This document shows, in pieces, positions 33,658 to 42,340 of a stretch of DNA of 43,004 nt. The stretch comes from Rickettsiales bacterium (GTDB taxonomy: Bacteria > Pseudomonadota > Alphaproteobacteria > Rickettsiales > UBA3002). Within the stretch, counting starts at the first letter, position 1. Each line of letters begins with the position of its first letter. The stretch covers positions 1-43,004 of the forward strand of contig JANQJY010000114.1 of NCBI GenBank assembly GCA_028281385.1. Reading direction: 5' to 3'. Both the position numbers and the translations under genes were made by a program. The notes beneath the pieces were generated by a model. The model was not told the DNA's origin. It worked only from the letters and a program-made list of their open reading frames with translations, and ran no database searches.

Positions 33658-34527
33658 ATGGATAAAAATATAGAGGTTCCAGGTGGTAAGGTCTATTCAG
33701 CCACCCCTTTCTTAATGGAACGGCACATTCCCAAACCGAAAGCCGTCTTGTTTGATTTTGACGATACGCTCATGCACTCCGTCAAACTCTTCAAGCCAGT
33801 GGTAAGGCGTGTTGAAGAGGAGATAAAAAAACAACTCAATGGTCACGGTGCCCCGGAGATGCCATCATCGGAGCGAATGGAGAGCGGCAGCGTGCAGGAC
33901 TACATCCGTTACTATTTTAATCATGCCGACTATCAGGATGGAAAGAGACCAGACAATACGGAAATTGAGGAATATGTAGGGCATTATTTTGAGTTATTTA
34001 CCAAAACAGCGATTGAAGAAACCGAAAGGCTGTTTGCGTCTGATTCTCCTCCCACCCTTTTTAAGGGTGGCGTCGATACGCTGAGAGCGTTGATAAAAGA
34101 AGGTGTTCCTATTGGTATCGTTACCAATTCTCCTCAGCGTCTGGTGGATTATTCCATTCCCAGACTCTTCCCGAAAGATGTGCTGGACAAGCTCATCTGG
34201 GTCGGCACGGAATGTAATGATAGAGGCAAACCATCAACCGATACGATGGAGCGGGCACTGGAGAAAATGAAAATCAGCCCGGATCATCAGGTCTATTATA
34301 TCGGCGACAGCCATCATCATGATTTGAAAGCCGCCCATGATCTGGGCATGAGCACGGTGTTGTTCAGTACAAAATCCGATGATGCAATGCGTGCGCAGTT
34401 TCATAACAATCCTGACGCCGTAGGGCAGCATCAGCACCGCTATTTCTTTGCGGACAACCATCAGGATTTACAGAGGTTTTTCACCCGCGCCCTGCATCAG
34501 GAAGCGCAGCAGGCCATCGCGCGCTAA
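33658..34527 (+). CDS. HAD-superfamily phosphatase
   Basis: The 289-aa HAD hydrolase has motif I DFDDTL (33-38), motif II in IVTNSPQ, motif III lysine in RGKPSTD, and motif IV IGDSHHHDLKAAHDLG. The cap domain between motifs I and II is helical and large, as in phosphoglycolate phosphatases, but the substrate is unknown. ATG 33658 is preferred to GTG 33652 because TATAAT ends six bases upstream, making the mRNA leaderless. A Pho-box-like site is present, which suits a phosphatase. The stop codon directly adjoins that of ubiB on the other strand, with no base between. Confidence 0.87.
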   Translation: MDKNIEVPGGKVYSATPFLMERHIPKPKAVLFDFDDTLMHSVKLFKPVVRRVEEEIKKQLNGHGAPEMPSSERMESGSVQDYIRYYFNHADYQDGKRPDNTEIEEYVGHYFELFTKTAIEETERLFASDSPPTLFKGGVDTLRALIKEGVPIGIVTNSPQRLVDYSIPRLFPKDVLDKLIWVGTECNDRGKPSTDTMERALEKMKISPDHQVYYIGDSHHHDLKAAHDLGMSTVLFSTKSDDAMRAQFHNNPDAVGQHQHRYFFADNHQDLQRFFTRALHQEAQQAIAR

Positions 34528-36081
34528 TCACCAGCTTAGCAGCGACAATTCCACCACCAGAATCGAGCCGAGCAGAATCAACGCTGCCCAGGCGAACCAC
34601 AACCACTGGCGTGAGGAACGATGCGAGCTCCTCAATGCCGCCAGCGTTTCCGGCGACAGCGTCAGCCCGCTTTTCTCACACTGATCGACGATCTTCTCCA
34701 CCTTGCGCAACATCACCGGCAGCTTGTGCAACTCCTGCAGCGTATCCCGGACGGCTTCCCTCATCTGCGCCGGTTTGCTGAGATTATCCGCCGCCCATGC
34801 CGCGATCATCGGCTTGGCCATTTCCCACATATTCACCTCGGGGCATAAAATACGCCCGACGCCTTCGGTCAGCACCATATTCTTCTGCAACAGTAGCAGC
34901 TCCGGCTTGGTATGCATGTCGAAAGTACGCGCGACATTGAACAGCTGTCCAAGCAGACGGCCGACCGAAATCTCATTGAGCGGTTTGTTGAGAATCGGCT
35001 TGGCAATCGCGCGGCAGGCCAGGGCAAAATCTTCCACCGACTGATGTTTCGGGACAATCCCCGCCTCGACATGCACGCGCGCGACCATGTCGTAATCTTC
35101 CTTCAGAAAACCCCACAGAATCTTGGCGAGGAAAATCTGGTTGTCGCGGTCAATGCGTCCCATGATGCCGAAATCCACTGCCGCCAGCGTATTGTCGGGC
35201 AAAACAAACAGATTGCCCGGATGCAGATCAGCATGAAAAAACCCGTCGCGGAAGACCTGTTTGAAAAAGCTGGTCGCCGCATGTTCAACAAGTGTCTGAA
35301 AATTAATACCGGCTTTTTTCAATGCCGCCATATCGCCCAGCGGAATGCCGTCGACACGCTCCGTCGTCAGTACGTGCTGACCGGTGCGGTGCCAGTCCAC
35401 CTCCGGCACATAAAAGCCTTCATCCTCCGCCGTGTTTTCCTTTAGCTCCGAGGCCGAGGCCGCTTCATAGCGCAGATCCAGTTCCATCTCGACCGACCTG
35501 GCAAAAGTTTCAACCGAACGCACCGGACTGAAACGCCGCAGTGACGGCACACGCCTTTCCGCCAGTTCCGCCAGCCACAGCATCACTTCAACATCTTTGA
35601 AAAACGCCTGCTTGATGCCGGGACGCAGCACTTTCACCGCTACCTCCCTGCCCTCGGCGGTTCGGGCGAAATGCACCTGCGCGATTGATGCGGCGGCGAC
35701 CGGCGTGTCTTCAAACGAGGCAAACAGCGCCTCCAACGGCTGCTCAAACTCTTCTTCGATGATCTGCCTGGCAATGGCGGTATCAAATGGCGGAATCTGG
35801 TCGCGCAGATCCGACATATCGGCGGCAATATCATCTCCGACCAGATCGGGCCGGACTGATAGCGCCTGGCCCAGCTTGATCCAGCTCGGCCCCAATGCTT
35901 CGAGTGCAGCGACAAGCCGTTTACCGGGTTTTTCATTGACATTGCTTCTCGCCAGCCATTTGCAGGTCGACGTTACCAGTGGTGACACGCCAAGCAGTTC
36001 CAACGGAAACAGCGCATCATGCCGCGCCAGCGTCCAGGCGATGCGATACAGCCGGGCGGTATATCGGATGGTACGAATCAT
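34528..36081 (-). CDS. ubiB: UbiB (ADCK-type) ubiquinone biosynthesis protein kinase-like
   Basis: The 517-aa ADCK/UbiB protein has the KxGQ motif (LGPSWIKLGQALSVRPDL, K69), the alanine-rich nucleotide loop VAAASIAQVHFA, the VAVKVLRPGI lysine and HADLHPGN. UbiB supports ubiquinone synthesis, apparently through ATPase activity and lipid extraction. At the C-terminus WLWFAWAALILLGSILVVEL should be a membrane anchor. In alphaproteobacteria ubiB normally follows ubiE, but here they are 15 kb apart, which points to a rearrangement near oriC. Confidence 0.95.
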   Translation of the reverse strand: MIRTIRYTARLYRIAWTLARHDALFPLELLGVSPLVTSTCKWLARSNVNEKPGKRLVAALEALGPSWIKLGQALSVRPDLVGDDIAADMSDLRDQIPPFDTAIARQIIEEEFEQPLEALFASFEDTPVAAASIAQVHFARTAEGREVAVKVLRPGIKQAFFKDVEVMLWLAELAERRVPSLRRFSPVRSVETFARSVEMELDLRYEAASASELKENTAEDEGFYVPEVDWHRTGQHVLTTERVDGIPLGDMAALKKAGINFQTLVEHAATSFFKQVFRDGFFHADLHPGNLFVLPDNTLAAVDFGIMGRIDRDNQIFLAKILWGFLKEDYDMVARVHVEAGIVPKHQSVEDFALACRAIAKPILNKPLNEISVGRLLGQLFNVARTFDMHTKPELLLLQKNMVLTEGVGRILCPEVNMWEMAKPMIAAWAADNLSKPAQMREAVRDTLQELHKLPVMLRKVEKIVDQCEKSGLTLSPETLAALRSSHRSSRQWLWFAWAALILLGSILVVELSLLSW

Positions 36082-36153
36082 GCCGCCCTTATGGCGGATT
36101 CATGATCATTTGTCACGGATTAGGTGATGTGGGAGTGTTCCTCTAAACTGAAC

Positions 36154-36234
36154 CCGTCATCCTGAGCAGACATACCGTGTCAAGCGAAGTACCTACTGAG
36201 ATTCTTCACCGACTTTACCAGTTTAGAATGACGG
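36154..36234. repeat. palindromic repeat element of a second type
   Basis: CCGTCATCCTGAGC to GAATGACGG, with TCTAAACTG/CAGTTTAGA around it. It fills the gap between ubiB and the pilin gene. The rest of 36082-36269 holds nothing further. Confidence 0.65.
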
Positions 36235-36269
36235 AAATGTGAGAAGGCGTGTTTCATGGACGGCTCCTT

Positions 36270-37232
36270 TTAAAACACCTTCCTGAATGCAAGCGAGCAT
36301 CGAACTTCATTACCATCAAGATTAAACTCCGCAACTTCCGCAGCTGCCAAAGTATGGTCGCTAGCTGTTGTACATTGTGCATCAGCTGGGCCACCTAGCC
36401 AGTCGTTTGTTACGAGTTTACCTCTGGCAGGTTTACCATCGTCTATTTTTGTATCGATGTTCCACGCTTCTTCAGGTATCAAAATAGGGGAAAGAGTCCA
36501 ATTATCGCCATTCGTTATACCAAGGGTCATAGTCATACCATATTCTCCGTCAAAGTAACCGTAAAATCCACCTGCCGTAAGATTGCCCAGATTGAGTATT
36601 GACCAGCCCGCAGAAGAGCCGATTCGAGAAGTTGGAACGTTAACGCCAGGATGAGAATCATGATAATCACTAGCACTTGCATCTACTATAGCCCCTGTAT
36701 AGGTTCCTTCAATCAAGCCTGCTAATGATAATTGTTGCCAAAAGCGCAACAACTCATTGCTTTCACCGCCTGCATAACGATCTACGACGCCATTGCCGTT
36801 CCCATTACATGTTCCAGGTGCCGTTGAGGCTTTGCATGACGTTCCGGAAGCAGCCTCTCCCCAGAAATCGGTTGCATTGGTCATATCTCCCGGCAGGGCG
36901 AAATATTTATCGTGAAAGGTGTTGGCTGCGGTTTGGAAGGCCTGAAATTCCGTCACTGCACTGCGCAACTCTGCCGCGCGGATGAGGTTCTGGCCGGTGA
37001 GGATACCGCCGGTGAGCAGGCCGAGAATGACGAGGACAATACTCAACTCCACCAGCGAGAAACCTGTTTTCCCTCTCACCCCGGCGCAGGCCGGGGTCCA
37101 GCGGACCGTTGCTCTGGATACCGGCCTACGCCGGTATGACACCATTTCATGCAGACCTAGGATGACTAATACTATGCTTGATCCAACAAAGCTGAACGCT
37201 CGTTCAGCAAGGGGGTAGCCTATAGCATACAT
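36270..37232 (-). CDS. type IV pilin-like protein with a duplicated, repeat-interrupted N-terminus
   Basis: The C-terminal 264 residues are a classical pseudopilin: TG followed by FSLVELSIVLVILGLLTG, a prepilin peptidase site with Glu5, a hydrophobic helix and a large Gly/Thr/Asp-rich globular domain. From ATG 37232 (GGAGGA upstream) the protein first has a second hydrophobic copy, FSFVGSSIVLVILGL, then about 20 residues from a palindromic repeat, then the true pilin start. An internal GTG at 37079 would give a normal six-residue leader MRGKTG. The two helix copies differ at most synonymous positions. It may belong to the PilT/PilU system at 41225. Confidence 0.8.
   Translation of the reverse strand: MYAIGYPLAERAFSFVGSSIVLVILGLHEMVSYRRRPVSRATVRWTPACAGVRGKTGFSLVELSIVLVILGLLTGGILTGQNLIRAAELRSAVTEFQAFQTAANTFHDKYFALPGDMTNATDFWGEAASGTSCKASTAPGTCNGNGNGVVDRYAGGESNELLRFWQQLSLAGLIEGTYTGAIVDASASDYHDSHPGVNVPTSRIGSSAGWSILNLGNLTAGGFYGYFDGEYGMTMTLGITNGDNWTLSPILIPEEAWNIDTKIDDGKPARGKLVTNDWLGGPADAQCTTASDHTLAAAEVAEFNLDGNEVRCSLAFRKVF
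37077..37141. repeat. palindromic repeat inside the pilin gene
   Basis: CCCCGGCGCAGGCCGGGG and ACCGGCCTACGCCGGT are two hairpins joined by GTCCAG/CTGGAT. This GC-rich type is common in proteobacteria. It separates the two helix-coding segments without a stop. Confidence 0.75.
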
Positions 37233-37320
37233 TAAGTTGTCCTCCGTCATCTGCTTTTCTACTGTCTACTGTATAGTAATAACATAGCTTTGGTAAAAAA
37301 AGTGTTAACAGGGTGTGATG

Positions 37321-37758
37321 CTAACGCTTCAGAAACGGATGCCGGTCATCCACCGGCGTCAGACCGTACAAATCGGCGATGGTATCAGTCACCGCATCGC
37401 CGGTCGACTCCAGCATGACCTCATCGATATAGGCCTGATGTTCATAGAGGATATCATCACCACGGCGGCGATCACGATATCCGGCCTTGCTGAAATCAAA
37501 CGTACTCATGCGGTGCACCGTTTCATGCAGCGAACGAAATCCGTTGGCGTCCGCCGGCGCGGCACGGCGTTGTTGCAGTTTGCTACGCTTATAGGTGAAA
37601 TCCTGCCTGGCACCTGCCTTGGCACGATCGACACGGTCCAACGGCATAAATCCGCCCTTGCCGAGAATCGTTTTCGCATTGGCCTGGGAGAGGCCTAAAA
37701 ACAGTACCACCACTATAATGGCCAGCAACCGGCACAATCTTTCAATATCAATCGTCAT
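37321..37758 (-). CDS. hypothetical exported protein, 145 aa
   Basis: I do not recognise the family. Residues about 9-28 (RLLAIIVVVLFLGLSQANA) form a signal peptide with a likely cut after ANA. The mature part is basic and polar (DRVDRAKAGARQDFTYKRSK, GFRSLHETVHRMSTFDFSKA) with no cysteine. ATG 37758 precedes a suitable signal sequence. It lies between the pilin gene and the large TPR gene and may serve the same pilus or envelope system, but this is only from position. Confidence 0.7.
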   Translation of the reverse strand: MTIDIERLCRLLAIIVVVLFLGLSQANAKTILGKGGFMPLDRVDRAKAGARQDFTYKRSKLQQRRAAPADANGFRSLHETVHRMSTFDFSKAGYRDRRRGDDILYEHQAYIDEVMLESTGDAVTDTIADLYGLTPVDDRHPFLKR

Positions 37759-37769
37759 ACGAACAGATG

Positions 37770-37832
37770 ATGCAACTTCCGTACCAATTCCCGCCTTCCA
37801 CTATTCCGGATTCCAACTTCCGTATCCCACAG
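37770..37832. repeat. heptamer-phased tract between divergent genes
   Basis: Units of type aacttcc and gattcca repeat every seven bases. The tract runs into a GTATCCCACAG/CTGTGGG-GATAC inverted repeat (37822-37860). Confidence 0.45.
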
Positions 37833-37837
37833 TATCT

Positions 37838-37846
37838 TGTGGATAA
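37838..37846 (-). promoter_or_regulatory. DnaA box TTATCCACA in an inverted-repeat loop
   Basis: TGTGGATAA lies in the loop between GTATCCCACAG (37822-37832) and CTGTGGGTGATAC (37848-37860), about 90 bp before the TPR gene. TTAGATGATCTAA (37903-37915) is a second palindrome there. Confidence 0.45.
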
Positions 37847-37932
37847 GCTGTGGGTGATACGCTAAATACGGTTTACTAAGCAGGCGCAATCTGATTGTTA
37901 TTTTAGATGATCTAAGGAAATCTGTCTGACAT

Positions 37933-40900
37933 ATGGCTACTCGCTTTTATTCACGCCGCCTGTTATTGCTGAGCACCACCTGTTTCAGCTTCTCGGCGTC
38001 GCTCGCGGCAGCGGAGCTGTATCTGCCCCCCCCCGGTCCGCCGGCTGGTCTGCTCACTCCCGCTCCCGACCGTAGCAATGCCATGCCCTACGTCCCGTCA
38101 CCGAATGATCCGGTCAGTGTCTATGAAGGCCCCTATGCCTTCGACAAGCCGTTGCCCGCTAGCCCACCTCCACCGGCTCCTGCTCCGGTCCCGGCGCCAC
38201 CACCACAGACAACACCGCAAGCAGCACAACATGTGGCACCGCCCCCCAACGTTACCATCGCTGATGAAGTAACCTCCGGTGCACGCTATCAGTCAGCCGT
38301 GCCCGTGAAAGCCAAAGCAGTACCAGGCGTGCGCCCGCTGATCGAAAGCGCCCATGGACGTAAACATCGTGAACGCAGTGTGCGTAAATATTTGCCCAAA
38401 TCGGTCTATCATACCCGCCGCCGGCTGCAACATGACCGTTTCCGTCCGCGAGTGGGTCATTTCTATACCCAGCGCGGCGAGATTGAACCGCTTTACACCC
38501 AGGGACAGGTTGAGGAGATTCTTCGTAATCAGCGGGCAGCAGCCAGCGCTCCGCCACCGCAGGGACCACCTATCGCACCAGCACAAACACAGGCGGTATC
38601 CACTGCAGATGCTACTGCCGCCTCAGCCCCGACACCTTCTCTGGCACCGGCACCGGCGCCTACACCTGCTCCCGCTGCGCAACCAATGCAGATAGCTGCC
38701 CTGCCATCTCAGCCACAGCCGATGCTGGAACCGGCATATGAGCCTGTCAGCCCGGTTGGCTACAGTTACAGCAGCGATCTTGTCACCCGTGCCTATTCAC
38801 GTCCGGCCATGCGGCGCACCGGCTATGTCAACATGCTGCCGGAAGTAGCGCTCGGTCCGGTCAAACCGCTTTATCCATCCCGTGCGCTGGTGGATGAGCA
38901 CGGAATCGGCGTGCTGAATCCACCCAGACGGCCCATGCAGGTGGCTCAGTTAACACAAACACCACCATCGCCAGCGCCGCAAGTTCAACCGATGGCAACC
39001 GTGCCTCCCACACCCGGCTCGGTACCCGCAACCATGACCGCACCACCACAGCCCACGACATCAGCCGATCAGTTCGCCACACCGCCCGCGAGGTCACAGG
39101 CGCTGCATGAGGCGATCGTCGAATCACAACAGCCGCCAGTCTCACCGGCAGATGTCATGCCGCCGGCAAATACAATAGCACGGCCAGAAGGCGGCTATTC
39201 CGTCTATCCGGAGGGGAAAGTCGCCCCTGTTGTTCCTATGCAAACCGCCGACACCATGCCGCCTGTGCCGGATGAGCCGCTGCCGCTTCCCGCAGCGGAA
39301 GCGTTGAAAGATGGTGAATGGCCCGACTTCCCGGATCAACTACCGGAAGTGAAACAATATGCTACACTGGAAACACATCGTGAATTGCCGTTGAATCCTG
39401 AAATGTTCGAACTTCCGATACCGGCGGCACTGCGTGAAAAAGAATTGATGGAAGAAGTCGAGGCTATTGACACCGTTGACGCACCCACCGATGTACTGCC
39501 CGATATTGCCACGCTGGACGATCCGGAGCCATTCGATATCGCAGCGCTTGAGTCACAATTTTCGCCGGAAGGTGAGTTGCAGAAACTACAGGACGCACCG
39601 AAAAACATGGCAGATGACATAGTGGATGATACGCTGGAGCATATCATGCCCAAAGCAGATGATCCGGGCTTGGCCGACCCTTTCAAGACAGCCGATGATC
39701 ACCGGGAACAGAAACTCGCAGGCTGGTACGACATGCTGCCGGAGGTACTGAGTGAAAAAGAGCAGGAGAATATTCTGCTTGAAAGTGACAGCGATCCCAC
39801 ACCGTTATTGAATGGGTACCCACCATTGGATACTGACGCTGCAGATCAAGTGGAAACACCTGACTTCGTCGAAGGCATGGATGGAACGGATAGTGCGGAC
39901 ATGAAAAACCAGGACGACGCAACGCCACTCCGCGCTGCAGACGCGATGGATGATCTGCCACCATTCTTCGGTCAGGCCATGGAAATAGAAGAAGCACCCA
40001 CAGAGGAGTCCTCAACCCAGGCTAAAGAAGAAAGTGAAGCGCCGGCTGAAGAAAAGGCCGCCGAAACAGAGGCAACCGATGATCTGCCAGCATTCTTCGG
40101 CCGGGCCATAGGAGAAGCAGTGGAGGAAGAAGAGCCTCCTGCACAACAAGCCAAGCAAGAAATGGCTGAAGAAGAGATTGTCGAAGAAGAGGTAATCGAA
40201 CAAGCAATCACCGCTCAGGATACGATTGAGTCCGGCGTTGAAATCATCGGTGCACCGGAGGTGAAGGGCGACGTGTCGCAGTTGGAAGTATTGCCCGCTA
40301 TCGCTGTCGTGGAACCTGGTGACAGAAACGCGCTGCATCCGAGCACACGTGCCATTCTCGATAATCTACCTGGCGGCATTGGAACACGTAGAGCGTCATC
40401 CAGTGCAAAAAGCTTCAGCCTTGAACGGCTCGATCCGGAGATCGAGGATATCCTGAACGCCACACCCAAAGGCGAAGAAGAAGAAGTCCGCCAATCAGAC
40501 GCCAGCGGCATTTCCATGCAGGTGAAGCGCCCGGCATTCAACGCCACCCACGAGCTGCAAAAGGCCTATGATGCTCTGCTGGCGGGAGAAACCAGCCTAG
40601 CCGTCGAAATTTACAAAGACGTGCTTCGCCAGGATCCCAACAACCAGACCGCCCTGTTCGGACTGGCCACCACCTTTCACCGCGTCGGTGAAATCGGCAA
40701 TGCACGGCCGTTTTACGGCAAGCTGCTGATGCTCAACCCCGAACATCGCGATGCGCTGAATAACTTCCTGGTGCTCGTTTCAGAAGAAGCACCGGAAGAA
40801 GCGCTGGATCAGTTGAAGATACTGCAGCATAAATACCCTCATTACAGCCAGATTCCGGCGCAGATGGCCCTGATTTACGACCAGCTCGGCTATCCTGATT

Positions 40901-41118
40901 TGGCGAAACGGCATTTACTCAAAGCAGTGACATTATCGCCGGAAAATCTCGTCTATAAGTACAATCTGGCAGTCATGCTCGATGCTCAGGGCGAGCTTCA
41001 GGAAGCCGCCGCATTATATCGGCAACTTATCAAGGCCGGACGGCGTGGAGGAACACTGCCCGTTTCGATCGACCATATTCAGGAAAGATTAACCTTTATC
41101 CTGTCTAATAGACTGTAG
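37933..41118 (+). CDS. large exported Pro/acid-rich protein with C-terminal TPR repeats
   Basis: The 1061-aa protein starts with a signal peptide (RRLLLLSTTCFSFSASLAAA). Residues about 30-450 are low-complexity, rich in Pro, Ala, Gln and Thr. Residues 450-820 are strongly acidic. A motif is repeated: DDLPPFFGQAM and DDLPAFFGRAIGEA, each followed by a Glu/Ala-rich run. The last 190 residues are TPR repeats (AYDALLAGETSLAVEIYKDV, FGLATTFHRVGEIGNARPFY, AVMLDAQGELQEAAALYRQL). The layout resembles periplasmic scaffolds that reach from the membrane to a TPR assembly platform. Its neighbours are pilT and pilU, so a role in the type IV pilus is likely but unproven. Confidence 0.8.
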   Translation: MATRFYSRRLLLLSTTCFSFSASLAAAELYLPPPGPPAGLLTPAPDRSNAMPYVPSPNDPVSVYEGPYAFDKPLPASPPPPAPAPVPAPPPQTTPQAAQHVAPPPNVTIADEVTSGARYQSAVPVKAKAVPGVRPLIESAHGRKHRERSVRKYLPKSVYHTRRRLQHDRFRPRVGHFYTQRGEIEPLYTQGQVEEILRNQRAAASAPPPQGPPIAPAQTQAVSTADATAASAPTPSLAPAPAPTPAPAAQPMQIAALPSQPQPMLEPAYEPVSPVGYSYSSDLVTRAYSRPAMRRTGYVNMLPEVALGPVKPLYPSRALVDEHGIGVLNPPRRPMQVAQLTQTPPSPAPQVQPMATVPPTPGSVPATMTAPPQPTTSADQFATPPARSQALHEAIVESQQPPVSPADVMPPANTIARPEGGYSVYPEGKVAPVVPMQTADTMPPVPDEPLPLPAAEALKDGEWPDFPDQLPEVKQYATLETHRELPLNPEMFELPIPAALREKELMEEVEAIDTVDAPTDVLPDIATLDDPEPFDIAALESQFSPEGELQKLQDAPKNMADDIVDDTLEHIMPKADDPGLADPFKTADDHREQKLAGWYDMLPEVLSEKEQENILLESDSDPTPLLNGYPPLDTDAADQVETPDFVEGMDGTDSADMKNQDDATPLRAADAMDDLPPFFGQAMEIEEAPTEESSTQAKEESEAPAEEKAAETEATDDLPAFFGRAIGEAVEEEEPPAQQAKQEMAEEEIVEEEVIEQAITAQDTIESGVEIIGAPEVKGDVSQLEVLPAIAVVEPGDRNALHPSTRAILDNLPGGIGTRRASSSAKSFSLERLDPEIEDILNATPKGEEEEVRQSDASGISMQVKRPAFNATHELQKAYDALLAGETSLAVEIYKDVLRQDPNNQTALFGLATTFHRVGEIGNARPFYGKLLMLNPEHRDALNNFLVLVSEEAPEEALDQLKILQHKYPHYSQIPAQMALIYDQLGYPDLAKRHLLKAVTLSPENLVYKYNLAVMLDAQGELQEAAALYRQLIKAGRRGGTLPVSIDHIQERLTFILSNRL

Positions 41119-41140
41119 TGCTATATAGAATTCACCTCTT

Positions 41141-41175
41141 CCTGAAAGAGAAGGAATTTTTTCTCAACTTTCAGG
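41141..41175 (+). other. inverted repeat between the TPR gene and pilT
   Basis: CCTGAAAG (41141-41148) pairs with CTTTCAGG (41168-41175), and the inner GAGAA/TTCTC extends the stem. It may be an RNA processing or partial termination site; A/T-rich but without a terminal T run. Confidence 0.45.
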
Positions 41176-41224
41176 GAAAAATGCAGTAGTATTAAGCCCT
41201 GCTTCAGGGAGGATGGAGGATACC

Positions 41225-42328
41225 ATGGAAATTACCGATCTGCTTATTTCCACTGTCAAGAACAACGCATCCGATTTACATTTGTCAGCAACCAACCCTC
41301 CGCTTATGCGCGTAAACGGCGATATGATCCCGCTGCAGGCGCCGGCGCTTGCACCTGATGCGGTCAAACAGATGCTCTATGCTATTATGACCGAGCAGCA
41401 ACGCAGCGAATATGAGCGTGATTACGAGCTCGATTTTTCGATCTCCTTCGGCGAAGAAATGCGCTTTCGCGTCAATGCCTTTAATTCGATCAACGGCCCG
41501 TGCGCCGTGTTCCGGACGATTCCCACTACCGTGCTATCGCTTGATCAGCTCAAAGCGCCGCAGATACTCAGAGAGTTATGCAAAAAACACAAAGGGCTGA
41601 TTCTCGTCACCGGCCCGACCGGATCGGGTAAATCCACCACGCTGGCAGCGATGATCGATCACATTAACGAATATGACGCCAAGCATATCCTGACCATCGA
41701 GGACCCGGTCGAATTTGTGCATAAGAACAAGCGTTCGCTGATCAACCAGCGCGAAGTCGGCGCCAGCACCAAATCCTTCGCTAAGGCATTGAAAAGCGCT
41801 CTGCGTGAAGATCCAGACGTGATTCTGGTCGGTGAGATGCGCGATCTGGAAACTATCCAGCTTGCCATGACCGCTGCGGAAACCGGTCACCTCGTCATGG
41901 GTACGCTGCATACCAACTCCGCGCCCAAAACCATTGACCGGATCATCGATGTGTTCCCGGCCAGCGATAAGGAGATGGTCCGTGCAATGCTGTCGGTTTC
42001 ACTCGAAGCGATTATCGCACAAACTCTGCTGAAAAAAGCGGATAATGCCGGCCGTGTTGCCGCGCATGAAATTCTGCTTGGCACACCGGCGGTGCGTAAC
42101 CTGATCCGCGAAGGCAAGGTCCCGCAGATTCATTCGATGATGCAGATGGGCTCGAAACTCGGCATGTGCACCATGAAGGATTCCGTGTACAAGCTGCTCG
42201 AAGACAATATCATCTCGCATGATACCGCTCGCTCTGCCGTCATGTCGGACAATGAAGAAGAAGAAGGCAGTAACACCAACCGCCGGCCCTCTTCGGGCGG
42301 CCGCCGCGTAGAAGCCAATACGTTTTAG
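41225..42328 (+). CDS. pilT: type IV pilus retraction ATPase PilT
   Basis: The 367-aa secretion ATPase of the PilT type has the N-terminal domain NNASDLHLSATNPPLMRVNG, Walker A GPTGSGKST at 130-138, the Asp box TIEDPVEFVH, Walker B DVILVGEMRD and the His box GHLVMGTLHTN. It depolymerises pili, powering twitching motility or DNA uptake. GGAGGA precedes ATG 41225; ATG 41213 is less likely. The C-terminal 40 residues are polar and acidic (DNEEEEGSNTN) followed by RRPSSGGRRVE, an extension not in every PilT. pilU follows after 12 bases. Confidence 0.94.
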   Translation: MEITDLLISTVKNNASDLHLSATNPPLMRVNGDMIPLQAPALAPDAVKQMLYAIMTEQQRSEYERDYELDFSISFGEEMRFRVNAFNSINGPCAVFRTIPTTVLSLDQLKAPQILRELCKKHKGLILVTGPTGSGKSTTLAAMIDHINEYDAKHILTIEDPVEFVHKNKRSLINQREVGASTKSFAKALKSALREDPDVILVGEMRDLETIQLAMTAAETGHLVMGTLHTNSAPKTIDRIIDVFPASDKEMVRAMLSVSLEAIIAQTLLKKADNAGRVAAHEILLGTPAVRNLIREGKVPQIHSMMQMGSKLGMCTMKDSVYKLLEDNIISHDTARSAVMSDNEEEEGSNTNRRPSSGGRRVEANTF

Positions 42329-42340
42329 GAAGCACCGCTT

